Below are positions 1 to 11,522 of a DNA stretch of 64,000 bases, in pieces. Under the pieces are notes generated by a model. It worked only from the letters and a program-made list of their open reading frames with translations. It had not been told where the DNA came from and did not search any database. Source of the stretch: Calonectria ilicicola (lineage: Eukaryota > Ascomycota > Sordariomycetes > Hypocreales > Nectriaceae). The DNA lies in the NCBI GenBank assembly GCA_020809705.1, contig CP085829.1, positions 4,278,001 to 4,342,000 on the forward strand. The letters are read 5' to 3'. The translations under genes and the position numbers were made by a program. Each line of letters begins with the position of its first letter. Position 1 is the stretch's first letter.

Positions 1-107
1 CTATATTTCCCAGAGCTTCAGCAGAAATGCTACCGGGCATCCCGGGACGGGCGAGCAACTTCAGGTCCAGCACATGATTGCTAACGCTCTCTCTTGTTAT
101 TTCACAG

Positions 108-628
108 CCGTTGCCGGTGTTGTCAGTATCTACTCCGTATGGGACATGCTCCGATATAACCGCGCCCGTCGCGCCGAATGGATCGAGGCCCAGAAGAAGC
201 TCGAGGCCGACGAGCTCGCCACGGCCCGTCTCGCCTACCTCAAGGGCGAGGCCACTGAGGAGCAAATCGAGCTCGTTGAGGAGGCCAACCGCGCTGCTGA
301 GGCTCAAGGCACCAAGCTACCACCTCTGCTGTCAGCACCCATGACCCGCACCCACTTTGAGGAACACGTCAAGCCAGCCTTTGACGGTGCCAGCAACGCC
401 GAGCCGACAGAGACCACGAAGAAGGGTAAGGGTGTCATGGGAGTTTTCTCGGGCATGCTCGGCCGCGAGGAGCAAGGAGAGGACGCCGGTTCCTCACAAG
501 AGCGCCTGGGCTACGAGAGCCTGAGCGAGGAGGACGACAGGACGGGCGTCCGCGACAGCGACCTGGTCCGCTTAATCGAGAACAAGGCCCCCGCGTCAGC
601 AAAGAAGTCGTGGTGGAAGTTCTGGTGA
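108..628 (+). CDS. Cox14-like cytochrome oxidase assembly protein, 3' exon (5' part outside window)
   Basis: This is the last exon of a protein resembling the fungal cytochrome-oxidase-assembly (Cox14-type) family, small inner-mitochondrial-membrane proteins that help assemble complex IV. The exon opens with a hydrophobic segment (VAGVVSIYSVWDML) followed by the basic stretch RYNRARRAEW and a long Glu/Ala-rich helix, then a polar tail ending KKSWWKFW. That order of one membrane span, basic patch and charged helix is the family hallmark. A branch site (GCTAAC) and TTTCACAG acceptor end at 107, and the first codon is split after its first base. No plausible donor exists in bases 1-64, so the intron must begin before the window. 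The ATG at 74 lies inside this intron and is not a start. Family assignment rests on remembered similarity; the exon itself is very likely real. Confidence 0.7.
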
Positions 629-1821
629 GCGCAAGGCGCCAAATCAAAGAGAATGGGGGAATGAGAAAATAAAAAAAAAGGAAGAAGAAGAAAAAAACAA
701 AGAAAGAAGAAAAGACGACATGTAAACCACGGAAAACCCACGATTAAGAACTTTTTTGACGGCGACCAAGGGACGTGATGAGGAAAAACCAAAGACGACA
801 ATAGGGGAGGCAAGATGTGTTACGTGTGTTCCGGGCAAAAAAGAGTGTATCATAATCATACTGTGTAGATTGGCAGTGCATTAGACGGCGTCGGGGTACC
901 ATCTTGTATGTATCATCATGGGGAAAAACCAAGCCCTACTTTACCTTATTATATCAAATACCAAGCGATTGAATGCAGCCAATGCCTGTCTGTTCTGGCG
1001 GTGCTTGTATTCAATACTCTTCTCCGCTGAGAGGTTGCCAAACTATATGGCATGATTTGAGTTGGACAAGGGCCTGAGAGGTGTGTGGCCTGATATTTCC
1101 AAACCTCCAAACTTACCCAGCTCCAGGGCGGTTTTTTTATTGTAACATTATTCGCACAACAGTTCAAAGTGAAAATCAATTTCAAAAGTTGACGCTCATC
1201 GTCGTCAGCCCTGTTGTATTCCTTCGTTTGTTCCTATGTAAACGACATTCCAGGTCGTTCTGCTCAATCCCGATTCCTTCGTATGATGTGAATATAAACA
1301 ACTGATAACCCATATTGGCAAAACGCTGTCTGCGACAAAAGAAAAAGCCATTGCGCCTAAATGTGTCGCCGCCCCCCTTAGTGACAAAGGAAATCTGTGG
1401 AGAGTATTATCCGTAATCCATTCTCAAGTCAAACCTGCAAGCCTTCCAGCCCAAAAACAAAATTCTTGCTCCCTGTACTCCTGTTAATCTTCCTACACAA
1501 TCTGCCACGACCGTGGATATCTCGGTCAACCCGGTTTCTCTCAGCCTGCCAAGTCCTCTTCAACTTTGCAATTCTGGTACTCTCGATGTTGTGGGTATCA
1601 CGGAATACTTTCAAATGCTTGTTGACGAAACGTTCAAGACTCAAGTCATCCATGCGTCTGACCTGTTTTGTACCCTCACCAAGACCAACATGACCGAGGC
1701 TAGAGAACTGTGGTTTAAAACGCCTCATAGCACGCCTCGATTTCGCCCAGCCCAAAGGCCTCACCCCACTATCCTACAGCATTGCATTGGTATCGGGCGA
1801 TGCAATCACAGATTCATCCCC
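629..1821. other. Convergent intergenic region
   Basis: This stretch lies between two genes that face each other. It begins with A-rich sequence (660-715) that fits a 3' UTR. An antisense open frame at 1429-1764 has no recognisable domain. I see no gene here. Confidence 0.6.
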
Positions 1822-2837
1822 CTAGGTGATGATGATGTGGTTGAAATGCCCGGGTACCTTGAGTCTGCATTTTTCGCAGTCTGATCGGTATCCAATGCTG
1901 AAGCTCTTCTTCATGCCCGGCTGCCATGTCCAGTTGTTGATGGTATGGCGGTTGCGAGCATGGCCCTGGCGACCTGGAGATGGTGTCGTAGGCTCCTCGT
2001 CGCCATCGGCAGGGGGTGGCGAAGCTTGTGATTCAATGTCCATCATGGCATTAGGGTGCTCCATCGCATGCGGGGGTGAGGGCTGAGGTGCAATATATTC
2101 GAGGTTGGCGGCTTGTTGCACGGGAATGCCCGTGTCAACCGTCATGCCAGGGGAAACAATGGTCGGACTCGTCATGCAATCATCGCCTTCCGAAATGGGA
2201 GAGGGCAGGCGCCGGTTATTTTGGACTGATTGCCAAGCGTTGGAAGAAGACATGGTGCGGGGAACACACTGGTCCTCGGAAAACCCAGTCTGCTGGTGGC
2301 CAAGGTTGACAACACCATTGAGAGTCTTGACGGCGGGTCCCGGACCGGCCCATTCACACTGCTGACCTCTGACCTGGGCAGCGAAGCTGGGTTGGATGGG
2401 AGTGGGCATTCGGCCGTTGCCGTTATCGGGGTTGAGGTGGTGTGGAGGAGCGGCGGTGTCCATCATGTCCATCTCGGCGTCGTTTTGGTGGTGACCTTGA
2501 GATTGCATCTCCATGGCAGCAGTTGGCCAGGGCCACAAGTGACCCTCGGGCACCACCTGGTCATCCGAGTCTGAGTTCTGAGGGGTCACGGACGAGGGTA
2601 GCCATTGTTGCGAGACCCTTGGCGAAGTTCGGAGAGGCAAGCACTGGACTCGTTTCTAGATAAAAAGTCAGGGTCGCTTCAGGAGAATGCATGTGGGGTA
2701 GGGGAACTCACGTTGCGGTGCTCTCCAAAACTCAAGGAGCCGTTGGCGCTGGCGTTGGCGAGGTCTTCCTCCTCCTCACGAGCTCGTTTGCGCTGAGCTT
2801 CCGTCATGGGCTCTGTGTACTGGGAAGCGGCAAACAT
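1822..2837 (-). CDS. Conserved fungal protein of unknown function, Pro/Gln-rich, 319 aa
   Basis: The model is complement(1822..2655, 2712..2837), with donor GTGAGT, acceptor TATCTAG and phase 0. The start at 2837 has A at -3. The N-terminus is charged (AQRKRAREEEEDLA, residues about 14-27), followed after the splice by the basic segment KRVQCLPLRTSPR. The middle is low-complexity, rich in Pro, Gln, Ser and Met, and looks disordered. The last 45 residues are different: an aromatic patch (NNWTWQPGMKKSFSIGYR) and then DCEKCR, a Cys-x2-Cys pair, ending in PGHFNHIIIT. Such a compact C-terminal motif after a disordered body suggests a conserved fungal regulatory protein, possibly one that binds a metal or a partner through the CxxC tail. 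I do not recognise a named family and assign no function. The reading frame stays open upstream of the chosen ATG, so a longer N-terminus is possible. Confidence 0.7.
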
Positions 2838-5800
2838 GATGCGGGCGGATTGAGGAGCCCAGATGCCCTCCCGTTGAGAAATGTTGTAAAGGGAAAATGA
2901 AGCAGAAAAAATACGAGTCCGGAGTTGAAGGAGCTGCTGCAAGAGTTGTCTTGGTCCGGGTGTTAATGCGGGTGGAGCAGAGGTGAGCAGCGCCTCGTCC
3001 CGTTGTCTTGCGCGGTGGTTGGAGTGGGGGGCAAGTTGGTGTCGGCAGGTGTCTGCAGGTGGCGGCGGTGCAATATGAGAGACGAAGCCGGTGACGGCGG
3101 GGATTGGCAACTAAAGAAACAGCAAGATGGTGGCAGCAAAAGAAAGGCAAAGAGTGTGAATGCGATGTGAATGTGACAAGTGAAAAGAGGAGGAGACGAG
3201 GGAGGAAGCGGATGGGATGTCTAGGCAGGTGGCCGTGGTCGGCCTAAGGTGGCCGGGCAGTACGACCTCGTGAAGCGCAAAGCGTGAGGCGCGAAGCTCC
3301 TGGTCCCAGCGGCCTGGTCTAGTGCAAAGGGCGATACGTGATAGTGCGTAATAGTGGGACCCGTCAGCTGTGAGGGGACCAAGAAGGCTGGCGGAAGGCA
3401 CGCGAGGCCCGTTAGCGACTGAGCCAAGATGTAATGTTTGTTTTTTTCGGTCTGTGGCGGTTTTGCTGCTGTGTCTCTGAAGGGCAGTCGAGGACGTAGC
3501 AAGGCGGGACGCCAGCAGAAAAAGAAAATAACAAAAGTTGAAAAATGATGAGGGGTGACTCGACACACAATCAGGTTTGCCAAAAAAAAAAAGGCTGGAT
3601 GATCAAATAGCTGACGTATTAAAGACGGTACACAGGTAAAAAGATAAAAATAAATAAAAAGAGTGAATCAAGGTATTAATAAGACGTGTGTTTTCTGACG
3701 GGAACGATTATAAGCGCGTAAAGATGGACAAAAAAAGAATGTCCCCCGAGGGATCCAAAACAAGAACAGAGAGAGGCTGATGATAGAGTGCAGCACTGCC
3801 CACAAAAGCCACACAGCCAGGGGTCAGAAAACTAGAAGCAAGGCAAGCAAAAAAATCGATTAAAGTGCAGTATTGGAGTGGTACAAAAAAATTTCAAGAA
3901 TAATGGGAAACACGGGGCCAAAGGAGAGACAATGAGAAGTTCAATTAGGACTTTGTAAAAGTCAGGAATGCATTAATCGGGAGGAAAAGGGGGTACGAGA
4001 GATTGTTAATGGTGGTGTTCAGAGTGGAGGACACACACAGTGTGCTCTACCCATCCACATCCAGGCTTGCGTTCATGGTGGGCCGCCACACACCACCACC
4101 CAACGTCACGGCGCGTCCCAAGGGCATCCAAGAGGCTTGTTTTGTTTACCTTGGCTTCCTATTTGGGGCTTGCGGTCAGACGTTGGAAGTTTTTGGCTTC
4201 GATTTTGGGTTCGACTGGTCCCAGCCACGGCTTGACCATCGAATGCACGTCGATGAGAATAGATCTCTTTTGTCTCTCTTCCCGTCGCAATCTCCATTAG
4301 CGATTCGTCCTGTCATCAGGCCAGTCCAGCAAGGGCCCGACCGTGCGGCCTCAACGGCAAGCCCAGGCCAACAGGACCAGGTGCTCACGGGCCACGCAGG
4401 CTACAGTTCTGGGCTCGCTACTCGGCTGTACGTGAGCACGCCTACATGCAGAAAAGATCAGTGACCCCATGTCCATCATGCCCCGGCTCCCTCGGGGTAC
4501 GCCGCCGCGTTGCCGCTGTTCGGATCCGGCAACACTTGTCACGAGGTCTTCAGCTGTCATCCGCATCGTGGCCGGGGTAGCCTCTCGAGACGGAAGGTGT
4601 TTTGCCCATCCAGGTTTCAGTCACGTTTCGCCATCGTGAATGCTACCATGTTGATAGAGATCACTGTCTGAGGTCTGACACGTCAAGTGTCATTGCATTG
4701 TCAGGATGCACTTTGGCAGGGTCTGTTAGCTCTGACTTGTTGCCTGGCGGAATAAATTGACCGATTGACTTTTTTTCCTATATGAACCCTGATATAGGGT
4801 AGTATGTGAGCATCAGAAACCAGAACCCCGCCAGACGTGAATAAGAAGAAAATAAAAAGAAAATATATACGCTCACTAATCATAAAATAGAGTAAAAAAT
4901 AAATAAACAAATAAACAACACGGGGGAGTCTAGGTGTAAGTGGCTTGGTATCGATTACAGTTTCCTTTTTCCTTATTCTAGTCTTGGGTGCCCTTGTTTC
5001 TATCAACCGTGCGCCGACCTTGCATAACCGCAGCTCGTCATCACAAACGACAATCCATTAAGAAGTGGCAATTGATCATCTGGGGTTCTCTCAAACTCTA
5101 ATTGCCGTATGCGTGTTGCCGTCAAATCTATTCCCTCTTTTGATGTCTTGCGTAGCATCGCTGGAACTTGCATGTCGGTGGCGTGGGGGAAGTCTGAACT
5201 CGGGTGACCTCACAGTCTATGACTATCAAACACCGATGCATCTTGATGTCAGGGCACGCACGTTCTGAGACCCAATCATCCGACTTCGGTACTGCAAGAC
5301 ACAAGGTAAGACAAGACAGACCAAGGCACATGCCCACGGTTTCCCCGTCAATCCTGTAAGTCAAAGCGATGCTATGGAGAGGTTCCTGGAGGACACACAC
5401 GGCTCACACGTTGGGTTCCCAGAGCCGCCAATTGGGTGCGGTGTGGTTGTGGTGCCATGGCTTGCTCACACTGACCGGGGTAGCGGATCTACGAACCACA
5501 CCGAGAAAGCTGCTGCTGAGTTCTCGACCTTTCTTCACCTCCGCAGGACCGAAGAGCAGCAGCAAGATGTTCTGTCGGGCCGACCCCGTAGTTTTTTTCT
5601 TCTTTCCCCTTCTTCTCCCGTGCAGCTAGCTATGGGATGGAAAATTTTTTGTACTTTGTCTTCGATGTTGTTCGTGTGTGTTCTTGCGCCACACCATCTT
5701 ATTCCATTCCCGCCCATCCACAAGCTGTCTACATGCCATGCCGGTATCGCCTCGGACCGTGAATGGCCAAGAGGATTATGCATGCGTATGCTTTGCCAGG

Positions 5801-6419
5801 GGACGGACGGGGTAAGCCAACCGCGGAGGTTTTGGCTTGCACCCGCGTCCGTCACCTAGGGTCTTGTGTATTTGGAGACTTCCCAATGGCTGTGGGAGGT
5901 AAAGCAGCATGGCAGCGTGCCATCACCGGCCATCGCGCCTAGAGATATTTTTTTTCTTCCCTGTGGCCCCTCCCCGGGAATGTGGACAGCCACGGCGGAG
6001 CTACTCCTCGGAACGTTATGTATGTTCTGAGCGTGTGTTCTCGGAAGCAGAGCGAGGTAAAAAAAAAGAAAAAAAAAAAAGTGCCCAATTGAGCTTGGGC
6101 CATTGCAAATTTCTGGAACCCTGACGTAGTACTGGCGACAATGGCCCGCCAGATGAGCATGGAATGGCGAGTCGCAGACGGGGTTGTGCACATGCATGTA
6201 CAGTTGTGCGCCCTTGGATCTATCACAATGCACCGAGAAGGAGAGAGCCATTGAGGGCACAAGGTGTACCGGAGTGTGCGCGGGTTGTGGGCTCCCTGTG
6301 TGTATGCTTGCTTGCTGGGTGGACCCGCCTCCGAAGCTACTCCGATTGATTTTGCTCTCAATGGCTGGTACCTGACGAGTGTACTAAGAAAGCATACATG
6401 ACACATGTACCTTTGCGAT
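2838..6419. other. Long intergenic region without a recognisable gene
   Basis: About 3.6 kb separates the divergent unknown protein and DAHP synthase genes. The part next to 2838 is probably a long leader and promoter of the minus-strand gene. The 3570-3990 part is A/T-rich with many homopolymer runs. The longest plus-strand frame (4003-4464) has no domain, signal peptide or convincing codon pattern. A non-coding transcript cannot be excluded, but nothing in the sequence supports one directly. Confidence 0.5.
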
Positions 6420-6426
6420 TGACTCA
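6420..6426 (+). promoter_or_regulatory. Consensus CPC1/Gcn4 (cross-pathway control) site upstream of DAHP synthase
   Basis: The heptamer TGACTCA, the exact consensus of fungal Gcn4/CPC1 bZIP activators, lies 286 bases upstream of the DAHP synthase ATG, just before a pyrimidine-rich leader. DAHP synthase is a classic target of general amino-acid control, so position and gene both fit. Occupancy is inferred. The same heptamer occurs elsewhere in the window (8415, 47148, and reversed at 56332), so sequence alone is modest evidence. Confidence 0.55.
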
Positions 6427-6439
6427 CTCTTCTTGCTCG

Positions 6440-6705
6440 AGCAGTTGATAACTCTGTCGACAGCTCCTTTAATTTCTCTTCTTCTTTTTCTTCGTCTTCT
6501 ATACATACTCGTTTCTCTCATTCACCAGAGTCCAGATACCCATCTTCTCTTTTCTTGTCGTGGCTGCTGCTGACCTTTGTTTGGTTTCTTGCACACCGAC
6601 CTTCCTGACCCCTCCACACCACCACACGTCGTCGTCTGTCGACTTTTGTGTTCCCCTCCCCCACCAAACCTTTCTCCCAAAACACCATCACACAAACTTG
6701 TGACA
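6440..6705 (+). promoter_or_regulatory. Pyrimidine-rich 5' leader of DAHP synthase
   Basis: The stretch is dominated by C and T runs, contains no ATG, and runs directly into the start codon. Long CT-rich leaders are usual before strongly expressed fungal genes; the transcription start is probably near its beginning. Confidence 0.5.
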
Positions 6706-8147
<1,442 letters not shown>

Positions 8148-8638
8148 GCGGCTCACGATGGCATGCTGAGCGGTGAGATGGCCGGGATTGAGGGTTTTTG
8201 ATGGGAAATCCTGGGTTATCTTCTCTTTTTTCGTTTTGTAACGTCCTTACTCGGGAGCCGACATGGCTCTAAATGCAGAGGGACAAAAATCTAGGGAGGG
8301 TCGACTTGGGATCAGATGAAATAAGTGGGAGGGCATAAAAGCTGGCGTATCTAGGGTTGTATTCAAAAAAATGGTCACGATGCATAAAAATCCACTCGGC
8401 CAACAGGCCGGCCGTGACTCACTAGAGGATGTGCCATATATGTATGTATGTGTGTGTGTGTGTGTCCTGGTAAACGTTTACACGGTTTTTGCATGCTTGC
8501 GGTTGAAAGATTTTCCCGCACAATGATATCCACATGGAACTCCCAAACTCCTGTATCCCCCCCACCCAGTTCAAGTTGAGCAAATAGACAAATGGCCTGC
8601 CACCTGGTGTTTAGTCATAAGCACGGGAAGCCGGGCGG
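8148..8638. other. Convergent intergenic region with TG microsatellite
   Basis: This holds the 3' ends of two facing genes. A TATG/TG simple repeat lies at about 8437-8465 and a TGACTCA heptamer at 8415-8421. No gene is seen. Confidence 0.6.
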
Positions 8639-9314
8639 CTATCGAAAGTTCCCCGGCATCGGTGCGTAGTTTGCCGCTGACCCGCCGAGAGGGTTGCGCG
8701 ACGCCGTAACGCGCTTGAAGGCGGCCCATCCCAACAGGCCGATGGTGCAGACGATGAAGCCCCAGACGATAATCTTGTCCTTGTTGCTGTCGCGCTGGAA
8801 GCACAGGGTGGTGACGTCGTCCTCCTCGGCCTTTTTGCAGAAGTCGATGCCCTGCTTTAGGCAGAAGGCCTTTGTGCACTCGGAGCATGACTTGGACTTT
8901 GATCTCGGAGAGAGAGGGTGCGGCCGAGACAGCGAGGCGGCTAGCAGGGCTGCGTTTTCATTGCTGGCGTCGTCGGCTCTGGCGTCGGCGTCGGCATGGC
9001 GGGGGACGACGGGTGGTAGCTCGGGGCTGAAGATGGACCACGACTCGCGGCGAAGAAGCTGAGAGGCCTCGCTCTTGGGGCCCAGGGGGATGATGGTGCT
9101 GTTCTTGAAGCACGTGCATTTGCAGAATGTCGGCGCGGCTGCAGGTAGAGGTTAGCCAGAGTGTCTTAGAATCCGCCGGCGGGGTGGTATGTATGTATGC
9201 TGGTGCTCCCTTGGGGAAGAGGGAGACGGGGGGGGGGATGGATTGCGCACAGGATGCTGCCACGAGGGACATCAAAGCCCCCAGCAGGAGAAGCAGTAGA
9301 GACGTGCGCGCCAT
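8639..9314 (-). CDS. Small Cys-rich single-pass membrane/secretory-pathway protein, 187 aa
   Basis: The model is complement(8639..9138, 9251..9314). The 112-nt intron (donor GTGCGC, branch GCTAAC, acceptor CTGCAG) joins the signal-peptide exon to the body in exact phase. Residues 1-21 form a leucine-rich signal peptide (SLLLLLLGALMSLVAA). The mature protein starts with a cysteine cluster (FCKCTCF, residues 26-32), passes through a polar linker, and has a second cluster (CSECTKAFC ... FC). A hydrophobic span at about 144-162 (IIVWGFIVCTIGLLGWAAF) is followed by a 25-residue tail. This is the layout of a type I membrane protein with a Cys-rich lumenal or extracellular domain. I believe it is a conserved fungal family but know no assigned function. 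Reading through the intron gives a longer wrong frame that loses the membrane span. Confidence 0.8.
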
Positions 9315-9698
9315 CGCGACGGGCTGTAACAGAGCGCGACGATGGAGGAGGACCGAACGGGGGAGATGGAGGAGCTGGTTGCACGTATGAGAGTCTGCTC
9401 AGGCCGATCAGGGCACGTCGCAAGTTTAAAGATGCGCCGCCTCGTCGGCCGGCTCCAGAAGGCTGTCGATGCTGCTCCCAGCGATTGGAGTGGGCCAGCC
9501 GCACGTCCCCTCCCCCAAGGCAGGGCCCGCCACAGCCTCGCCCGCGCCCATTGGCCGCCCGCGCCACATGCGAAAAAGTTGCCTCTGTGGATGGAGGCAG
9601 CTTTCTGATGTGATTTCGGACGATATTCCTCTGCACCCGTTTTCGACCAGAAACCGACGACAATCCCGCCCGCCACCGCGCCCCGCACAGCACTCACA
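9315..9698. other. Shared divergent promoter (small membrane protein / mL50)
   Basis: These 384 bases separate two divergent start codons. The sequence is GC-rich with CCGCCC-like and CCAAT-like words (for example CATTGGCC near 9550). The open frames crossing it are low-complexity by-products of GC content. Confidence 0.5.
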
Positions 9699-10928
9699 AT
9701 GGCACGAATATCCCGGGTGCGGGCTCTCCCGTGCCTGCAAGCCGCAATTGCCCCATCATGCACCGCCAACCGCGCACCATTCGCCGCCCGCACCACCGCC
9801 GCCGCTCTCTCGACGTCTGCCCGCGTGCAGGGCAAGAACACGGATTGGATTCGAGGCAAGCTCTGGAAGGGCGATGCCCCCGGAGCCGAGGACCCTTACA
9901 CCCAGCGCCCGGAGACTGAGACGCCGTCCAACCTGCCCGACGAGGCCGTCCAGCTGCAGGCCCAGAGCCGGACCGAGTTCGTGCCCGAGGAGGTCGAGAA
10001 GTCCCGCCTCGTCCTGCCCCCCCGCTCCCGCGTTGAGGCATACACCGAGAAGGAGGTTGAGTCAATGGACTCGTCGTACACCCCAGCAACGTCAATTGAA
10101 GAATTGGAGGAGATTAAGTCCCTGAAGACGTGGTGGGAGCAGCCCGGCCACTGGGGCGCCGAGAGCGAGTTCCGCGGATTCGCTGCCAAGAAGGTTGAGG
10201 ACAGAGCCGTTGTCGAGCTGACCCTGCGAAGGGCCGTTGTTGAGTCTCTTGCCCTCCAGGAGGCCGGTCTGCTCAGTGAGTGGGCCACCAAGAAGTGGCC
10301 TGCTGGCCAGCGAGCCGAGCTCGACCAGACCCTCTCTCTTGAGGTCAAGGTCCAGGATGGCAAGGCTACTCTTAAGGGTGATGTCAAGTCTATTACTGGA
10401 CAACTGACAAGCGAAGTGGAAGATGCTGCGAAAGCAGTAAAGATCTCTGCCGAGGAGGCTCAAGAGATTGTCAAGTCGGGAGATGCTTCATGGAAGCAGG
10501 TTTCTCTCGACGACCAAGCCCTCAAGTTTGCCGTATGTGCTTTAATTTTCCCTCTCCCATATAAAAAAACAAACCGAAAGCTAACATGTTCATCTCAGAT
10601 CCGCAAGCGTGTCTACCAACTCACTGGTCGCCTCATCCCCGACGCCAAGCTCGGCGCGGCCCGCACGGCAGCTCACCTCTTGACGCTCACAGTAAGCCCA
10701 CCTAAGCGCGGCAAGAAGCTGGCTGAGGTGCTCGAGGCCCAGGAGCAGCTGTCAACGCTGCCCAACGTGAAGGTGCACAGCCGCAAGGTCGGCCCCATCG
10801 ACAAGGAGAAGGCCGTCGGCCGCTGGAAGGTGATTGAGGAGGAGCTGACCAAGCGTGGTCTGCCCGTGACGGGCACGGCTGGCCTGCACAAGAACAAGGA
10901 GCGTGATTGGCTTTCGGGCAAGGTATAA
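9699..10928 (+). CDS. Mitochondrial large-subunit ribosomal protein mL50, 387 aa
   Basis: This is a component of the mitochondrial large ribosomal subunit (mL50; yeast counterpart MRPL13). The model is join(9699..10532, 10599..10928). The N-terminus (MARISRVRALPCLQAAIAPS) is Arg/Ala-rich with no acidic residue, a typical matrix-targeting presequence, followed by the family-like STSARVQGKNTDWIRGKLWKG. The central segment TWWEQPGHWGAESEFRGFA and the C-terminal domain beginning IRKRVYQLTGRLIPDAKLGAARTA match the L50 family as I know it. The 66-nt intron (GTATGT to CTCAG, branch GCTAAC) is a multiple of three and free of stops, so the unspliced frame also reads through as 409 residues. The inserted residues break the conserved C-terminal domain, so the spliced form is preferred. 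Confidence 0.88.
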   Translation: MARISRVRALPCLQAAIAPSCTANRAPFAARTTAAALSTSARVQGKNTDWIRGKLWKGDAPGAEDPYTQRPETETPSNLPDEAVQLQAQSRTEFVPEEVEKSRLVLPPRSRVEAYTEKEVESMDSSYTPATSIEELEEIKSLKTWWEQPGHWGAESEFRGFAAKKVEDRAVVELTLRRAVVESLALQEAGLLSEWATKKWPAGQRAELDQTLSLEVKVQDGKATLKGDVKSITGQLTSEVEDAAKAVKISAEEAQEIVKSGDASWKQVSLDDQALKFAVCALIFPLPYKKTNRKLTCSSQIRKRVYQLTGRLIPDAKLGAARTAAHLLTLTVSPPKRGKKLAEVLEAQEQLSTLPNVKVHSRKVGPIDKEKAVGRWKVIEEELTKRGLPVTGTAGLHKNKERDWLSGKV

Positions 10929-11522
10929 GATGATTGCCTCAGAAAAAAACAAAATTAAGAAGGAAAATTAAAGACGAGAAGGGGGTGGGGGGAAGAGCTT
11001 ATGGCAAAAAGCATTGAATGAGAGATGAAATGAAATGGGAGGGGGTGTATTACCGTGTATACTTGTACATGTATAACAGACACATCAAGAGATGACATTC
11101 TTCTTCACTACAACAACACTTGATTATGAACAACTAATGAATGGTGCCAGTGCGGAAGCCCATGTGAGCCCCTTGTTGTATGTAGACTGAGATGGTGTTG
11201 TACTCTGTGCCATAAAACCTGTCCGGTACAGTTGCTAGTGCTTACCTGCTCGCAAATATGCGCCGTTTTTGGGATTCTTTAGGCAGGCAAGTGTGGTTAC
11301 CCAATGGCTTAATTGTGCAAGTAAGTGTCCGGAGCGTGGGGTTTTTGGCTTACGGTCCTCCTCTGAAGTTGGCGGAGATTCTCTAGGCACTTGATCAATG
11401 TGTCCGCGCAGAAAGACTCTTATTTATATATCTGTTTATTGAGATGCACAAGACATGTATGCTAATGATATTCTAAAAATGCAATTGTCTTTTGACTCCG
11501 TACCGGATTTAAATCAAGCTTT
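10929..11522. other. Convergent intergenic region
   Basis: This holds the 3' UTRs of mL50 and the facing aminopeptidase gene: A/G-rich at first, A/T-rich near 11400-11500. I see no gene, RNA or repeat. Confidence 0.6.

Noticed and set aside
1429..1764. 111-codon minus-strand frame downstream of the unknown protein
   Set aside because: Highly charged but unrecognised, and inside the probable 3' UTR of the minus-strand gene.
4003..4464. 153-codon plus-strand frame in the long intergenic region
   Set aside because: No domain, no leader features, and unusual composition; judged chance.
9166..9859. Long minus-strand frames across the mL50 promoter and 5' end
   Set aside because: GC-driven open frames; they conflict with the phase-consistent signal-peptide gene and with the mL50 presequence.
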